Shown here one piece after another: positions 16,489 through 26,712 of a stretch of 64,000 nucleotides of DNA. Each line of letters starts with the position of its first letter. Within the stretch, counting starts at the first letter, position 1. A model generated the notes under the pieces. It saw only the letters and a program-made list of their open reading frames with translations, ran no database searches and had not been told where the DNA came from. Both the position numbers and the translations under genes were made by a program. This DNA is from Paraliobacillus zengyii (GTDB lineage: Bacteria; Bacillota; Bacilli; Bacillales; Amphibacillaceae): contig NZ_CP029797.1 in NCBI RefSeq assembly GCF_003268595.1, positions 2,935,501-2,999,500 of the forward strand. Direction: 5' to 3'.

Positions 16489-18279
16489 CTAATATAAATA
16501 AATCGTTCCTATTGTGGTAATCATTACAATAAAACTTAGTGGTAAACCTACTTTAAAATAATCAGTAAACTTATAACCACCTGGACCATAAACAATCAAA
16601 TTTGTCTGATAACCGATTGGTGATAAAAAGCTAGCAGAAGCACCAATTGTTATAATAACTAAAAATGCCATAGGATCAGCTGCTAATTTATTAGCGGCTT
16701 CTATTGCTATGGGGAACATTAAGACAACTGCACCATTATTTGTAATCATTTCTGTAAAAGAAACAGTTACAATATAAAGTAATACCAATATACCTAACAT
16801 ACCAAACGGCTCAGAAACTATAATTAACTGGTTCGCAATCCAATCCGCAGCTCCAGTCTTAAACAAAGCTTGCCCGATACCAAATGCACTTGCAATCAAC
16901 AATAAAACATGATATTGCATATCCCTACTAATGTCTTCTGGCCTGATAACTTTAAATATAAAGTAAAGAATTACAGTAATTGTCATCGCCTTTAACATAG
17001 AAAGAACACCGAAACTAACTAAGAAAATCATAGTAGTGAGTATAAGAATAGATAACCACGCATTTTTCTTATCAATCTTGTGTAACAATGGGTGTTTATT
17101 CAATGGCATAGCTACATAGAAATCATTAGATTGCGCAAATCTCTCTTCAAAATCTGCACCAGCTAATAAAAGAAGTGTATCTCCAGCTTTTAGTGTGATA
17201 TCACCAATACCACTTTCAATTCGCTCATTATTTCGATGCACAGCTATCACATCAGCATCATATTTAGCTCGGAATTTATTTTCTTTTACCTTTTTATGAA
17301 GCAGAGAAGATTGATGCGAAATAACCACTTCCATCACTTGTGTATTGCCATTACGTAATTTTTCTAATGTGACGTTTGTTCCTGTCTTTAATTCAATCCC
17401 TTTTTTACTTTGAATTTCTGCAATTCGTGAAATAACACCAGTGAATATCAGGCGATCATTCGCTTTTATTTTTGTGGAATTTCTGACTGGATATATTTTT
17501 TCATTATTTCGGATTACAGCTATTAAATAGACACCTTTAAAATCTCGTAATCCCGATTCTTCTACTGTCTTATTAACTAATGGATTATCTAGAAAAGGAT
17601 AATTTTCCTCGATCACCATCTCGATTAAATATTCTCTACTTTTCTCAGTAACAGTTGGTTCTGAGACTTTATAACTCGGTAGAATCTTATATCCAATTGT
17701 CACCAAATAGATCAGCCCGATAATACTAGCTGGCAGACTATATTTGGCTAAAGTGAACATCGAATACCCTTCCATTCCTCTTTCTACCATTAAACCATGT
17801 ACAACAAGATTAGTAGATGTCCCCATTAAAGTTAATATACCACCTAATATCGTTGCGTACGAAAGTGGAATCAAAAACTTTGAAGGAGCGATATTATGGT
17901 CAACACACCATTTTCGGACAATAGGCGTTAGTGTCATAACGATTGGTGTGTTATTTAGAAATGCCGACGCTGCTGTAATTGGTAATAAAAAGCTAAATAA
18001 TGTACGTTGATCAGATTTACCTTTTTTTAATAATCGAAAGATGACTTGTTCTACTAGACCACTTTTTTGAATAGCGCCAGCTACAATAAATAGCAAAGCA
18101 ACCGTCAACATACCTTGGTTAGAAAAACCGGCAAATGCTTCTTCCGCAGTTAAAATACCAGTTATAAAAAAGATTGACAATGCGGTGAACACAATGATAT
18201 CCGGACGAGCTATTTCTTTAATTAATCCAATTAACATGATAAATATTACGATAAAAGTAAAGATCATTTCGCCTGTCAT
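16489..18279 (-). CDS. SLC13-type permease with TrkA-C domains, probable sulfate transporter
   Basis: A protein of about 596 residues. Roughly six N-terminal membrane segments, including FLNNTPIVMTLTPIV, are followed by a cytoplasmic region of about 200 residues with two RCK/TrkA-C-like halves (GLRDFKGVYLIAVIRNNEKI and KAGDTLLLLAGADFEE). A second membrane half carries TEMITNNGAVVLMFPIA, the DASS-type signature. It lies last in the S-box sulfate assimilation operon, so sulfate uptake is the likely role. The start is the ATG at 18279 with AGGGGG ahead. B. subtilis uses the unrelated CysP here. The substrate is inferred from context. Confidence 0.78.
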   Translation of the reverse strand: MTGEMIFTFIVIFIMLIGLIKEIARPDIIVFTALSIFFITGILTAEEAFAGFSNQGMLTVALLFIVAGAIQKSGLVEQVIFRLLKKGKSDQRTLFSFLLPITAASAFLNNTPIVMTLTPIVRKWCVDHNIAPSKFLIPLSYATILGGILTLMGTSTNLVVHGLMVERGMEGYSMFTLAKYSLPASIIGLIYLVTIGYKILPSYKVSEPTVTEKSREYLIEMVIEENYPFLDNPLVNKTVEESGLRDFKGVYLIAVIRNNEKIYPVRNSTKIKANDRLIFTGVISRIAEIQSKKGIELKTGTNVTLEKLRNGNTQVMEVVISHQSSLLHKKVKENKFRAKYDADVIAVHRNNERIESGIGDITLKAGDTLLLLAGADFEERFAQSNDFYVAMPLNKHPLLHKIDKKNAWLSILILTTMIFLVSFGVLSMLKAMTITVILYFIFKVIRPEDISRDMQYHVLLLIASAFGIGQALFKTGAADWIANQLIIVSEPFGMLGILVLLYIVTVSFTEMITNNGAVVLMFPIAIEAANKLAADPMAFLVIITIGASASFLSPIGYQTNLIVYGPGGYKFTDYFKVGLPLSFIVMITTIGTIYLY

Positions 18280-18362
18280 ATTGTGGCCCCCTAACATACA
18301 ATTGCCAATTCACTAAGTTGTTTCAGAGGGTTTAATGACTAGTTCAGCAGTAAGAACTATCA

Positions 18363-18965
18363 TTAAGAAATATAACCCTGCTCCTTTAAATAATTTACAA
18401 TGCTCTCCACCGCTTCTTCAATAGATTGCTTATCTGTTTCAATTGTCAACTCGGGCTGATCTGGCTCTTCATATGGTGCATCGATACCAGTAAAGCCTTT
18501 TATCTCACCCGCTCTTGCTTTTTTGTATAGACCTTTTGGATCACGCTTTTCACACGTTTCTACTGTAGCTTTCATATATATCTCAATAAACTCATCTTCT
18601 TCTAACAATTGACGAACATTTTCTCTATCTTGTTTATATGGTGAAATGAATGCAGTTAACGTTATTAAGCCTGCATCCACCATGAGTTTTGATACTTCAC
18701 CAACACGACGAATATTCTCTTTTCTGTCTTCTGGAGAAAACTTTAAGTTATTATTCAAACCATGTCTTACATTATCACCATCTAAACGATACGTATGGAT
18801 AGCTAGTGCATGTAATCTTTTTTCCAATTCAACTGATACAGTAGACTTACCTGAACCAGAAAGACCAGTAAACCAAAGAACAGTACTCTTGTGTTTATTT
18901 TGTTTTTGCCTTTCTTCTTTCGTTACTTCTGAATGATGCCAAACAATATTGGTTGATTCGTGCAT
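18363..18965 (-). CDS. cysC: Adenylylsulfate kinase
   Basis: A 200-residue P-loop kinase that phosphorylates APS to PAPS. The Walker A motif is GLSGSGKS (34-41), followed by [15 protein letters not shown], the APS-binding segment, and [13 protein letters not shown]. Length is normal for CysC. The start ATG has AGGGGGC upstream. It lies 24 bases after sat in the cys operon. Confidence 0.95.
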   Translation of the reverse strand: MHESTNIVWHHSEVTKEERQKQNKHKSTVLWFTGLSGSGKSTVSVELEKRLHALAIHTYRLDGDNVRHGLNNNLKFSPEDRKENIRRVGEVSKLMVDAGLITLTAFISPYKQDRENVRQLLEEDEFIEIYMKATVETCEKRDPKGLYKKARAGEIKGFTGIDAPYEEPDQPELTIETDKQSIEEAVESIVNYLKEQGYIS

Positions 18966-18989
18966 GATTGTAGCCCCCTATATCGAAAG

Positions 18990-20141
18990 TCAGTTTGTTT
19001 GCATACCTTTAATAAGTACTTCCGCAACTTCTGTACGTGAAAATTGTTTTGGTGGTTTCTCTCCATTACGTAACATTTCTCTTACTTTTGTTCCACTTAG
19101 ATGAACATGATTTTCCTTATCGTGTGGACACGTTTTAGCAGTAGCCATGTTTTCACACGCTTTGCAGAAAAAGGCATGCTCAAATGCAAAGATTTGAATT
19201 CCTAATTCATCCTCAAATTGACGAATAAAATCTTGCGCTTCATAGGTTCCATAATAATCACCTACACCAGCATGATCGCGTCCGACAATAAAGTGCGTAC
19301 AGCCGTAATTTTTACGAACGATCGCATGTAAAATAGCTTCTTTTGGTCCAGCATACCGCATTGCTGCAGGATAAATAACTAAACGCGTTCTATCTTTCGG
19401 ATAATACTTTTCCAGAATTACTTGGTAACTTTCCATACGAACAGCTGCAGAAATATCATCTGACTTTGTTTCACCAACAAGTGGATTTAATAACAAACCG
19501 TCAACTACTTCTAATGCACTCTTTTGAATATATTCATGCGCACGATGGACAGGATTACGCGTCTGAAAACCAACAATTGTCTTCCACCCAATTTCTTTAA
19601 ATAGTGCACGTGTTTCTTTAGGATCCATATGAAATGCCTCAAACTCACTATGATCGGGACGATTTAACAAGTTGATAGGGCCACCTAAATAAATCTCACC
19701 TCTTTCGTACAACTTCTGCACACCTGGATGTGCTTCATCTGTTGTTCCATAAATATTCTTTGCTTCAAGCTTTTTATCATAGCTATATTTTTCCTCTAAT
19801 TGCAGGATTCCGTAGATAATCCCATCTTCACCCTTTAAAGCTATTTCTTCCCCAATAGAATATGTTTCTGCTTGTGCTTTTGTAACTGCTAAAGTAATCG
19901 GAATACTCCAAACACTGCCATCGGCAAGACGAGTCTCTTTAACAACTCGTTCATAGTCTTTTTGTCCTAAAAAGCCTGTAAGTGGGCTGAAACCACCTAT
20001 TCCAATTAGTTCTAAATCAGAAATAGCCCACGCGTTTATTGTTAAATCTTTTAACGTTTCTGCATTAGTCACTGCTTTTTCTCTTTTTGTTCCCGTTAAT
20101 TGTCTATTAATTAATGTTCCACCATGTGCTTCAATTGACAT
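18990..20141 (-). CDS. sat: Sulfate adenylyltransferase
   Basis: A 383-residue monomeric-type ATP sulfurylase that makes APS from sulfate and ATP. The nucleotide-binding motifs [11 protein letters not shown] (near residue 197) and [12 protein letters not shown] are intact, as is [31 protein letters not shown] cysteine cluster, typical of bacterial Sat and likely zinc-binding, lies near residue 320. The start ATG has GGAGGT eight bases upstream. It follows cysI by 38 bases. Confidence 0.96.
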   Translation of the reverse strand: MSIEAHGGTLINRQLTGTKREKAVTNAETLKDLTINAWAISDLELIGIGGFSPLTGFLGQKDYERVVKETRLADGSVWSIPITLAVTKAQAETYSIGEEIALKGEDGIIYGILQLEEKYSYDKKLEAKNIYGTTDEAHPGVQKLYERGEIYLGGPINLLNRPDHSEFEAFHMDPKETRALFKEIGWKTIVGFQTRNPVHRAHEYIQKSALEVVDGLLLNPLVGETKSDDISAAVRMESYQVILEKYYPKDRTRLVIYPAAMRYAGPKEAILHAIVRKNYGCTHFIVGRDHAGVGDYYGTYEAQDFIRQFEDELGIQIFAFEHAFFCKACENMATAKTCPHDKENHVHLSGTKVREMLRNGEKPPKQFSRTEVAEVLIKGMQTN

Positions 20142-20179
20142 CTAAAATAACCTCCAATATGTTTTGAGTGAATCAATTA

Positions 20180-21895
20180 TTACGCGTGGAAATCTAAGCC
20201 TGATTCCACTGCTGCAATATAGCCTTGACGAATAACAAAGTCACCGAAGTGCTCTTTTTCATTACGATCTTTTGCATAGGATTGAAGCATTGGTTTTAAC
20301 GTATTTAAAATTTCTTCTTCTCCAATATTTTCTTTATACATCTTACTTAGACGATCACCAGTAAAGCTTGCTCCTAGATACATATTATATTTTCCAGGTC
20401 CTTTACCGATAAAACCAATTTCCCCTAAAGCAGAACGTGCACAACCATTTGGACAACCTGTCATTCGGATAATAATTTCTTCTTCTCTTAACCCAACTTC
20501 ATTAATGACTAATTCGAGTTGATCAATTAGAGATGGGAGGTATCTTTCAGCTTCAGCCATAGCTAAACCACATGTAGGAAACGATGTACATGCCATTGAA
20601 TTTCTTCGTAAGGCAGAATTTTGTTTGCCATCTGTTAAACCATATTCTTTAACCAATTTGTTTATTTTAGGTTTGTCTTTTGCAGTTACAGAACCAATAA
20701 TCACGTTTTGGTTCGCTGTTAAACGGAAATCACCTTTGTGAACCTTAGCAATTTCACGCAAACCTGTCATCAATTTATAATCTTCTGTATCAGCAATTCG
20801 TCCATTTTGAATAAATAATGTTAAATGCCATTTACCATCGCCTTTTAACCAACCGTAACGATCGCCATTATGATCGAAGCTAAAAGAACGCGCCTCGTCA
20901 AGTTCATAACCAAGTCTTTCTGCTAACTCTTGTTTAAACCAATCAAGTCCATAGTGATCAATCGTATATTTAAATCTAGCATTCTTACGATTAGAACGAT
21001 TTCCAAAATCGCGTTGAATCGTAATCACTTTTTCAGCAACATCTACTATTTTATCAACTGGAATAAAACCAATTACGCGTCCTAATTGTGGGTATGTAGC
21101 AGTATCGCCATGAGTCATACCCATACCACCACCAACAGACACATTAAAGCCTTGCAGTTTATCATCTTCTATAATTGCGATGAAACCGAGATCTTGGGAA
21201 TAAACATCAACATCATTTGATGGCGGTACAGCAATACCTATTTTGAATTTTCTAGGTAAATAGTGTTTACCATACATCGGTTCTTCATCTGTTTCACGAC
21301 TATCAATTTGTTTCTCTCCATCAAGCCAAATCTCATGATAAGCTTTTGTTCTTGGTGAAAGATAATCACTTAAATTTTTTGACCATTCGTATACTTCTGC
21401 ATGAATATCTGATTGATATGGATTAGCTGTACACATTACATTTCTGTTCACATCACCGCAAGCTGCAAGTGAATCCATTAATACGGCGTCCATCGCTTGC
21501 ATGCTTTTTTTCATATTCCACTTTAATATACCGTGGATTTGAAAAGCTTGACGTGTCGTAAGTTTCATCGTACCGTTGCCGTATTGTTGTGAAATCTCAT
21601 CCATTGCCAACCATTGTTCCGAAGTTGCGACACCCCCTGGTGCACGGACCCGCACCATAAAGGAGTATGCTGGTTCTAGTTTTTTTTGTTTTCTTTCTAG
21701 GCGAACGTCACGATCATCTTGTTGATAGCTACCGTGAAATTTTAATAATTTAGTTTGAGCATCAGGAATACTCGCAGTAAGACGATCTGCAAAACTTTCT
21801 ACTAGCGTTCCACGAAGGAAATTACTGTCTTCTTTAATTTGTTCCATTTCATCTAAAGGTTGATCTTGCACTCTTGTTTTATTTGTTGTCATCAT
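20180..21895 (-). CDS. cysI: Sulfite reductase [NADPH] hemoprotein beta-component
   Basis: A 571-residue siroheme/[4Fe-4S] enzyme reducing sulfite to sulfide with electrons from CysJ. Two ferredoxin-like halves are visible. The cluster and siroheme ligands are the CTSFPTC (C-x5-C) and CPNGC (C-x3-C) motifs in the C-terminal third, and siroheme-binding basic residues occur in [10 protein letters not shown]. The length matches CysI. The start is the first of two ATGs after AAGGGGGA. It lies directly downstream of cysJ with a 20-base gap. The siroheme cofactor presumably comes from the SUMT operon nearby. Confidence 0.96.
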   Translation of the reverse strand: MMTTNKTRVQDQPLDEMEQIKEDSNFLRGTLVESFADRLTASIPDAQTKLLKFHGSYQQDDRDVRLERKQKKLEPAYSFMVRVRAPGGVATSEQWLAMDEISQQYGNGTMKLTTRQAFQIHGILKWNMKKSMQAMDAVLMDSLAACGDVNRNVMCTANPYQSDIHAEVYEWSKNLSDYLSPRTKAYHEIWLDGEKQIDSRETDEEPMYGKHYLPRKFKIGIAVPPSNDVDVYSQDLGFIAIIEDDKLQGFNVSVGGGMGMTHGDTATYPQLGRVIGFIPVDKIVDVAEKVITIQRDFGNRSNRKNARFKYTIDHYGLDWFKQELAERLGYELDEARSFSFDHNGDRYGWLKGDGKWHLTLFIQNGRIADTEDYKLMTGLREIAKVHKGDFRLTANQNVIIGSVTAKDKPKINKLVKEYGLTDGKQNSALRRNSMACTSFPTCGLAMAEAERYLPSLIDQLELVINEVGLREEEIIIRMTGCPNGCARSALGEIGFIGKGPGKYNMYLGASFTGDRLSKMYKENIGEEEILNTLKPMLQSYAKDRNEKEHFGDFVIRQGYIAAVESGLDFHA

Positions 21896-21915
21896 TTATC
21901 CCCCTTACTGAAAAA

Positions 21916-23733
21916 TTAATATACGTCACGTTGATAACGTTTTTCTTTGCGCATTGTAGTTAGAAACAGCTCTGCTTGTTCAGTATTCATGTTGCCTTCC
22001 TTTTCAAAAATAGCTAACAATGTAGCCTGAACATCTTTTGCCATATGCTTCTCATCCCCACAAACATACACATGTGCGCCATCCTGTATCCATTGGTAAA
22101 GTTCTTTACTTTGTTCAAGCATTCTATCCTGTACATAGACCTTTTCATCTGTATCACGTGAAAAGGCTACATCCATTCTTGATAGAACACCATCTTTAAG
22201 CCACTTTTGCCATTCAATTTGATAAAGGAAATCCGAAACGAAATGTTGATCCCCAAAAAACAGCCACGCCTTACCATCAGCTTCAATCTCTTCGCGTTCT
22301 TGAAGAAAAGCTCGATATGGTGCAACACCAGTACCTGCTCCAATCATAATAATCGGTTTATCATTTTCCTCAGGCAATCTAAATCTATCATTGCGTTGAA
22401 CAAAAACTGGTAAACTATCACCAATTTCTAATCTGTCAGCACATTGCCCTGAACAAACACCAACCCGATCACGACCATGGGCATGATAGCGAACAGTACC
22501 AAGAGTTAGATGAACCTCATCAGGATTTGCCTTTAAACTGCTTGCAATCGAATAAAGACGTGCTGGTATCTTGCGTAGCAACTTAATAAAGTCGACTGCC
22601 GAAACCTGCCATGGACCAAAATCTTCTACTACATCAATCAGATCTCTTCCTTCAAGGTAATCATTAATCTCTTCTCTATTATCCGACTGGGCAAGTTTAG
22701 TTAATGCTTCACTACCCGTGAATGCAGCAATTTTCTCCAACAGTGGTTTCGTTAAAATTGTGATCTCGAGAGTTGAGATTAACGTATCTCTTAATGGGCG
22801 ATCCTCGTGATCCACATTATCGATAGACACAAGTTCATTAGGGTCCCACTGCATTTTCTCAATCAATTGATCTACCAATACTGGGTCATTTTCAGGATAA
22901 ATACCTAGACTATCACCGGGCTCATATTGTAAATTAGATCCTTCTAAATCTAATTCGAGGTGATGTGTTTCTTTATTTGATCCACGTCCATTAAGGTTAA
23001 GGTTAGTTAATATTTCTGTTGTAAATGGATTTTTCTTCGAATATGTGTGACCATCAGTTGCTGTATCTGTTTGAGGTGTTACAGTTTCACTTGCTTGTTG
23101 TTCTCCGCCCTGGGACTCTTTCAAAATAGCTAATACGCCTGAAAACCATTCCTCAGCTGGTTGTTCAAAGTCTAAATCACAATCGACACGCTGATATAAA
23201 CGCTCTCCACCTAATTCTTCTAAACGTTTATCAAAGTCTATTCCAGTTTGACAAAAGAATTCATAAGAGCTATCACCTAATGAGAGAACGGAAAAACGTA
23301 GATCTTCTAGTTTAGGAGCCTTTGGACCATGTAGAAAATCATAAAAAGAGATAGCATTATCTGGGGGATCTCCTTCTCCATCGGTACTCGTCACAATCAA
23401 TAAATTTTTAAGTTTTTTTAGATTCTTCGGTTTAAAATCTTCTAGTGAAGAAACCGTAACAACAAAATCATCTTGTTCTAGCTGTTTACCCATATTTTCA
23501 GCTAATCCCTGGGAATTACCAGTATCTGTTCCATAAAGCACGGTTACCTCTACTGGTTCTTTTTTAACAGAGACTACTTCCGCTTCAGGTTGTTGTGCTA
23601 ATGAATCTGACTGCGAAACTGCTAAATAACCGCTTAACCAATATTTTTGTTGTTCTGATAACGATGGTACAAGGCGATTTAGTAGCTCTACTTGTTCTTG
23701 ATTGAAAATACTGTTTGTCGTTTGAAATTTCAA
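21916..23733 (-). CDS. cysJ: Sulfite reductase [NADPH] flavoprotein alpha-component
   Basis: A 605-residue diflavin reductase. An N-terminal flavodoxin domain (VTVLYGTDTGNSQGLAE, about 59-75) binds FMN. A central FAD domain (RLYSIASS and GVCSGQCAD) and a C-terminal NADPH domain (MIGAGTGVAPYRAF) follow, ending in the aromatic residue Tyr of QRDVY. I use the TTG at 23733 as start (GGGGTG upstream), giving MKFQTTNSIFNQEQ, which aligns with the start of B. subtilis CysJ and yields the same length; the longer frame lacks a binding site. It passes NADPH electrons to CysI. Confidence 0.94.
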   Translation of the reverse strand: MKFQTTNSIFNQEQVELLNRLVPSLSEQQKYWLSGYLAVSQSDSLAQQPEAEVVSVKKEPVEVTVLYGTDTGNSQGLAENMGKQLEQDDFVVTVSSLEDFKPKNLKKLKNLLIVTSTDGEGDPPDNAISFYDFLHGPKAPKLEDLRFSVLSLGDSSYEFFCQTGIDFDKRLEELGGERLYQRVDCDLDFEQPAEEWFSGVLAILKESQGGEQQASETVTPQTDTATDGHTYSKKNPFTTEILTNLNLNGRGSNKETHHLELDLEGSNLQYEPGDSLGIYPENDPVLVDQLIEKMQWDPNELVSIDNVDHEDRPLRDTLISTLEITILTKPLLEKIAAFTGSEALTKLAQSDNREEINDYLEGRDLIDVVEDFGPWQVSAVDFIKLLRKIPARLYSIASSLKANPDEVHLTLGTVRYHAHGRDRVGVCSGQCADRLEIGDSLPVFVQRNDRFRLPEENDKPIIMIGAGTGVAPYRAFLQEREEIEADGKAWLFFGDQHFVSDFLYQIEWQKWLKDGVLSRMDVAFSRDTDEKVYVQDRMLEQSKELYQWIQDGAHVYVCGDEKHMAKDVQATLLAIFEKEGNMNTEQAELFLTTMRKEKRYQRDVY

Positions 23734-23848
23734 AAATATCACCCCACTAATGTATACGATTCTATTTATAAAAGAAGTCAACTAATGATCTAGTTTCCTT
23801 TTATTATCTAAGTACTTCTACAGTTCTTCATATGTCTCTTTTATAGAG

Positions 23849-23897
23849 GGGAGGAAGTGATGATAAGTTGCGTCTAACCTATCATGCACTTCCTCCC
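23849..23897 (-). other. Long hairpin in the cysH-cysJ spacer
   Basis: Seventeen paired bases with a single bulge: GGGAGGAAGTGATGATA (23849-23865) against its inverse ending at 23897, loop about 13 bases. There is no T-run on the minus strand. It lies within a spacer of about 300 bases that has no other recognised feature, inside a presumed operon, so RNA processing or differential stability is possible. Confidence 0.6.
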
Positions 23898-24034
23898 AAA
23901 CAACACCTTTTTAAAAAGGGCTATTCGCTAAGATCTCGGCCATAACCTTTGTATTCAAATTAGTTTAGTCGGAATTAAAAATTAAAAAATAGAATCTCAC
24001 CTTAATTGATCCTCTGACTGGATTAATACTTGCT

Positions 24035-24757
24035 TTATTCTTTTGCTACATGTAGACCACATTCCGTTTTATTTGAACCTTGCCATCTTCCAGCACGACT
24101 ATCTCCATCGGCACCAACTGCTGACGTACATGGGATACACCCAATACTTGGATAACCTTGATCATGTAAATTATTGTAAGCCAAATCATTTTCTTCAATG
24201 TACGCCCAAACATCATCCCAAGTCCAATAAATTAATGGGCACACCTTAATTGATTTAAAACGGTCATCTTTATTTACAAAGTTGGTATTACTCCTACTTA
24301 CTGATTGCTCTCTTCTTAAACCAGAAAGCCACGCTGTTGCACCGCTAAGTGCTTCTTCTAGTGGTTTGATTTTTCGAATAAAACAACATTGATCAGGCTG
24401 TCTCTTCCATAATGCAGAACCATGTTTTTCTGCTTGTTCATCTACTGTTAAATCCGGTTTTTTCATGTTAATTTTAAGTTTTGGATAACGTCTTTTAACT
24501 TCATCTATTAAATCATAGGTTTCTTGAAAGTGAAGATCTGTGTCGAGAAATACAATTTCCGCATCCTCTTTCACTTTAGCAATTAAGTCAATTAGCACCA
24601 TTCCTTCTGCACCAAAGCTACAAGCATATACGATGGATTCACCATATGTTTCATACGCCCACTCTACTATTCTAGCAGCACCTTTAGTATCATCAGTAGG
24701 ATTAAAATCTATAAACGGGTCGACAGAGAAATTTTCATATAATAGTTGATTATTCAT
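24035..24757 (-). CDS. cysH: APS/PAPS reductase
   Basis: A 240-residue thioredoxin-dependent reductase producing sulfite. The PP-loop ATPase-like motif is YACSFGAEGMV. It carries the cysteine pairs CC (QPDQCCFIRKIKP) and C-x2-C (GCIPC) that ligate a [4Fe-4S] cluster, and the catalytic Cys in TECGLH near the C-terminus. The cluster marks the APS-reducing class, but cysC is also present; B. subtilis CysH accepts both APS and PAPS, and this one may too. The start ATG follows GAAGGGAGGAG. It is the first gene after the second S-box. Confidence 0.95.
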   Translation of the reverse strand: MNNQLLYENFSVDPFIDFNPTDDTKGAARIVEWAYETYGESIVYACSFGAEGMVLIDLIAKVKEDAEIVFLDTDLHFQETYDLIDEVKRRYPKLKINMKKPDLTVDEQAEKHGSALWKRQPDQCCFIRKIKPLEEALSGATAWLSGLRREQSVSRSNTNFVNKDDRFKSIKVCPLIYWTWDDVWAYIEENDLAYNNLHDQGYPSIGCIPCTSAVGADGDSRAGRWQGSNKTECGLHVAKE

Positions 24758-24778
24758 TATATTCTCCTCCCTTCATAT

Positions 24779-24812
24779 TAAAACCTCTCTTCTTAATTTC
24801 AGAAGAGAGGTC
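24779..24812 (-). terminator. Terminator of the cysH SAM riboswitch
   Basis: CCTCTCTTCT arms with a seven-base loop, then TTTT on the minus strand, 20 bases ahead of the cysH start. Confidence 0.85.
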
Positions 24813-24837
24813 CGTACATCTATCATTCACCCATCTT

Positions 24838-24940
24838 CTTATCTTTCAAGTGTATGCCACTTGCTGGATGTAGCACAGTATCTAAAATAGACCCGTTGCC
24901 GAAGTATCAAAGGGCCAGTCCCTCCACCTCTCTTGATAAG
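24838..24940 (-). promoter_or_regulatory. SAM riboswitch (S-box) aptamer of the cys operon
   Basis: On the minus strand: CTTATCAAGAGAGGTGGAGGG, ACTGGCCCTTTGATACTTCGGCAAC, a variable P3 ending CTGTGCTA, then P4 and the closing GATAAG. It is complete and is followed by a terminator. SAM binding should terminate transcription before cysH. Confidence 0.95.
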
Positions 24941-24975
24941 AAACGCTTTATATAATTAGTTTTATCATTGTACAA

Positions 24976-25004
24976 ATCATATTACTACTCAGATAAAAAG
25001 TCAA
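24976..25004 (-). promoter_or_regulatory. Promoter of the cys operon
   Basis: Minus-strand -35 TTGACT (24999-25004), 17-base spacer, -10 TATGAT (24976-24981), about 35 bases before the S-box. Confidence 0.75.
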
Positions 25005-25088
25005 TAGATAAAAGTGGACTTTCACATTAATTCTGACAATTCAATTCGTTATTTTCCTCAAGACAAGCGCGTAGAAAATAATGTACAT

Positions 25089-25769
25089 TTATTTCTTTTC
25101 AAGGACGCTAATTTCTCCCTGATTACCCACAATAACTGTATCTGTCATATTGATAAATAATCCTGTTTCTACAACTCCTACTATTTGTATTAATTGTTCG
25201 TGTAACTTTTCTGGTTGTGTAATTTTTCCGAATTTACAATCTAGTATATAGTTGCCGTTATCTGTCAGGTAATATTCTTTTCCATTAAGTCTAATAATTG
25301 GTTCCTGACCTAATGCAGCTATTCGCTTTGCAGTGAGCTCCCATCCAAATGGAGTAACTTCAAGTGGTAATGGATAACTCCCTAAATGATCAACTACTTT
25401 AGATTGATCAACAATAATAAGGAGTTTTTTTGCAGCGATGGCGACCATTTTCTCACGTAATAGCGCTCCACCTCCACCCTTGATTAGCTGAAGATTTTGA
25501 TCTACTTCATCTGCACCATCTATTGTAATATCTAATGCACTAACTTCTGATAGATTAGTAGTTGGAACACCGAATTCTTGCGCCCACTTCTCTGTCTGTG
25601 CTGAAGTAGGAACCCCTACAATACTAAGACCTTCTTGAACACGTTCACCTAACGATTTAACCATCCAATACGCAGTAGATCCAGAACCTAATCCAACCTT
25701 CATACCATCCTTAACATATTTTGCTGCTTCTTTACCAACTAACATTTTTGATTTTTCTGCTTCATTCAT
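25089..25769 (-). CDS. rpiA: Ribose-5-phosphate isomerase A
   Basis: A 226-residue pentose-phosphate enzyme interconverting ribose 5-phosphate and ribulose 5-phosphate. The phosphate-binding GSGSTAYWM (29-37), TIDGADEVD with catalytic Asp residues, KGGGGALLREK, whose Glu is the catalytic base, and the late VVETGLFI are all present. Length is normal. The start ATG has AAAAGGGTG upstream. It appears monocistronic, just upstream of the cys promoter region on the same strand orientation. Confidence 0.96.
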   Translation of the reverse strand: MNEAEKSKMLVGKEAAKYVKDGMKVGLGSGSTAYWMVKSLGERVQEGLSIVGVPTSAQTEKWAQEFGVPTTNLSEVSALDITIDGADEVDQNLQLIKGGGGALLREKMVAIAAKKLLIIVDQSKVVDHLGSYPLPLEVTPFGWELTAKRIAALGQEPIIRLNGKEYYLTDNGNYILDCKFGKITQPEKLHEQLIQIVGVVETGLFINMTDTVIVGNQGEISVLEKK

Positions 25770-25941
25770 ACGCTTTCACCCTTTTTTAATTGATGTTAGG
25801 TTTATTATACACGTATGAACACTTTTTTGAGGATTTTCGTTCACTTTTTCTGATGTATGATTACATTTTGAGGTTCATGAGCAATTACAGATTGTTTGCG
25901 ATCATCTTTTGCATTATATGATCAAGTGGGGTTGTTTGTGA

Positions 25942-26712
25942 TCAATTTTCTTTTATTAACCTAATTTCTTTCTCATCGAATCCTGTTATTTTTGTAATAA
26001 GTGGAGAATCCATTCCTTCAAAGATCATTTTTATAGCAATCTCCTCTTTCATCGTCTTTTTAACGCTATTGATCTCATATTGTTCAGGAGAAATACGATA
26101 AAAATCAGTAACTATATCGCTATGTAACATAGCATCTGCCATTTTGATTATCTTGTTTCGTTGTTTGATTTTATATAATGTATCTTCCACCTCCAGATTA
26201 CGAATGAAAAACAACCATTCAGCTAATGGCGTTAACGGTTCTTGTACGTTTAATTTTTGTAATTCTAAATAATGAACCTCTATGTCCCTTATTGATTTCC
26301 TTTCTTTAAAAACACTATGATAATCTTCGGTTTCCTGTAACAAATTAAAGTTCAGTATGTTAATAAAGACGCACTTCTTTAATTTGTAATAAGTCTCTGC
26401 TTCAGCAACTTTCTCACTGTATAAAGAGGATTTATAGTATATAGAACGATTACGATAATGATCGACATTGCGAACCTGTAACTCAACATCTATGTATTCA
26501 TCTAATTCTGTCTTAACTTTCATAGTTATTTTTGAAAGTTTATCTTCGGTTACATTTATATTAATAATAGCTGTTATTTTTTCTTCTAAAATAGTTTGTA
26601 GAAAGGCTACTAAAATAATCTTATTTTCTGGCTGTTTCCCTGCAAAAATTTTTTTAATAATATAATCAGTTTTAGAATCTAATAACATATACTCACTTAC
26701 TTTTTCGCTCAC
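25942..26712 (-). CDS. Rpn-family recombination-promoting nuclease (PD-(D/E)XK)
   Basis: A 256-residue protein of the Rpn/transposase_31-like family. The N-terminal MLLDSKTDYIIKKIFAG, the core ELDEYIDVELQVR with the nuclease acidic residues and Gln, the YKSSLYSEKV repeat region and KKCVFINILNFNL match the family. E. coli RpnA is a DNA endonuclease that raises RecA-independent recombination. The C-terminal tail (residues 225-256) is a short helical region. The start is GTG with AAAGGA upstream at long spacing. The neighbouring DNA shows no inverted repeats, so it is not a transposon. Confidence 0.8.
   Translation of the reverse strand: MSEKVSEYMLLDSKTDYIIKKIFAGKQPENKIILVAFLQTILEEKITAIININVTEDKLSKITMKVKTELDEYIDVELQVRNVDHYRNRSIYYKSSLYSEKVAEAETYYKLKKCVFINILNFNLLQETEDYHSVFKERKSIRDIEVHYLELQKLNVQEPLTPLAEWLFFIRNLEVEDTLYKIKQRNKIIKMADAMLHSDIVTDFYRISPEQYEINSVKKTMKEEIAIKMIFEGMDSPLITKITGFDEKEIRLIKEN

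Noticed and set aside
25942..26712. Autonomous transposon carrying the Rpn-family gene
   Set aside because: No flanking inverted repeats or target duplications are visible; the family is nuclease-like and not bounded as an IS here.
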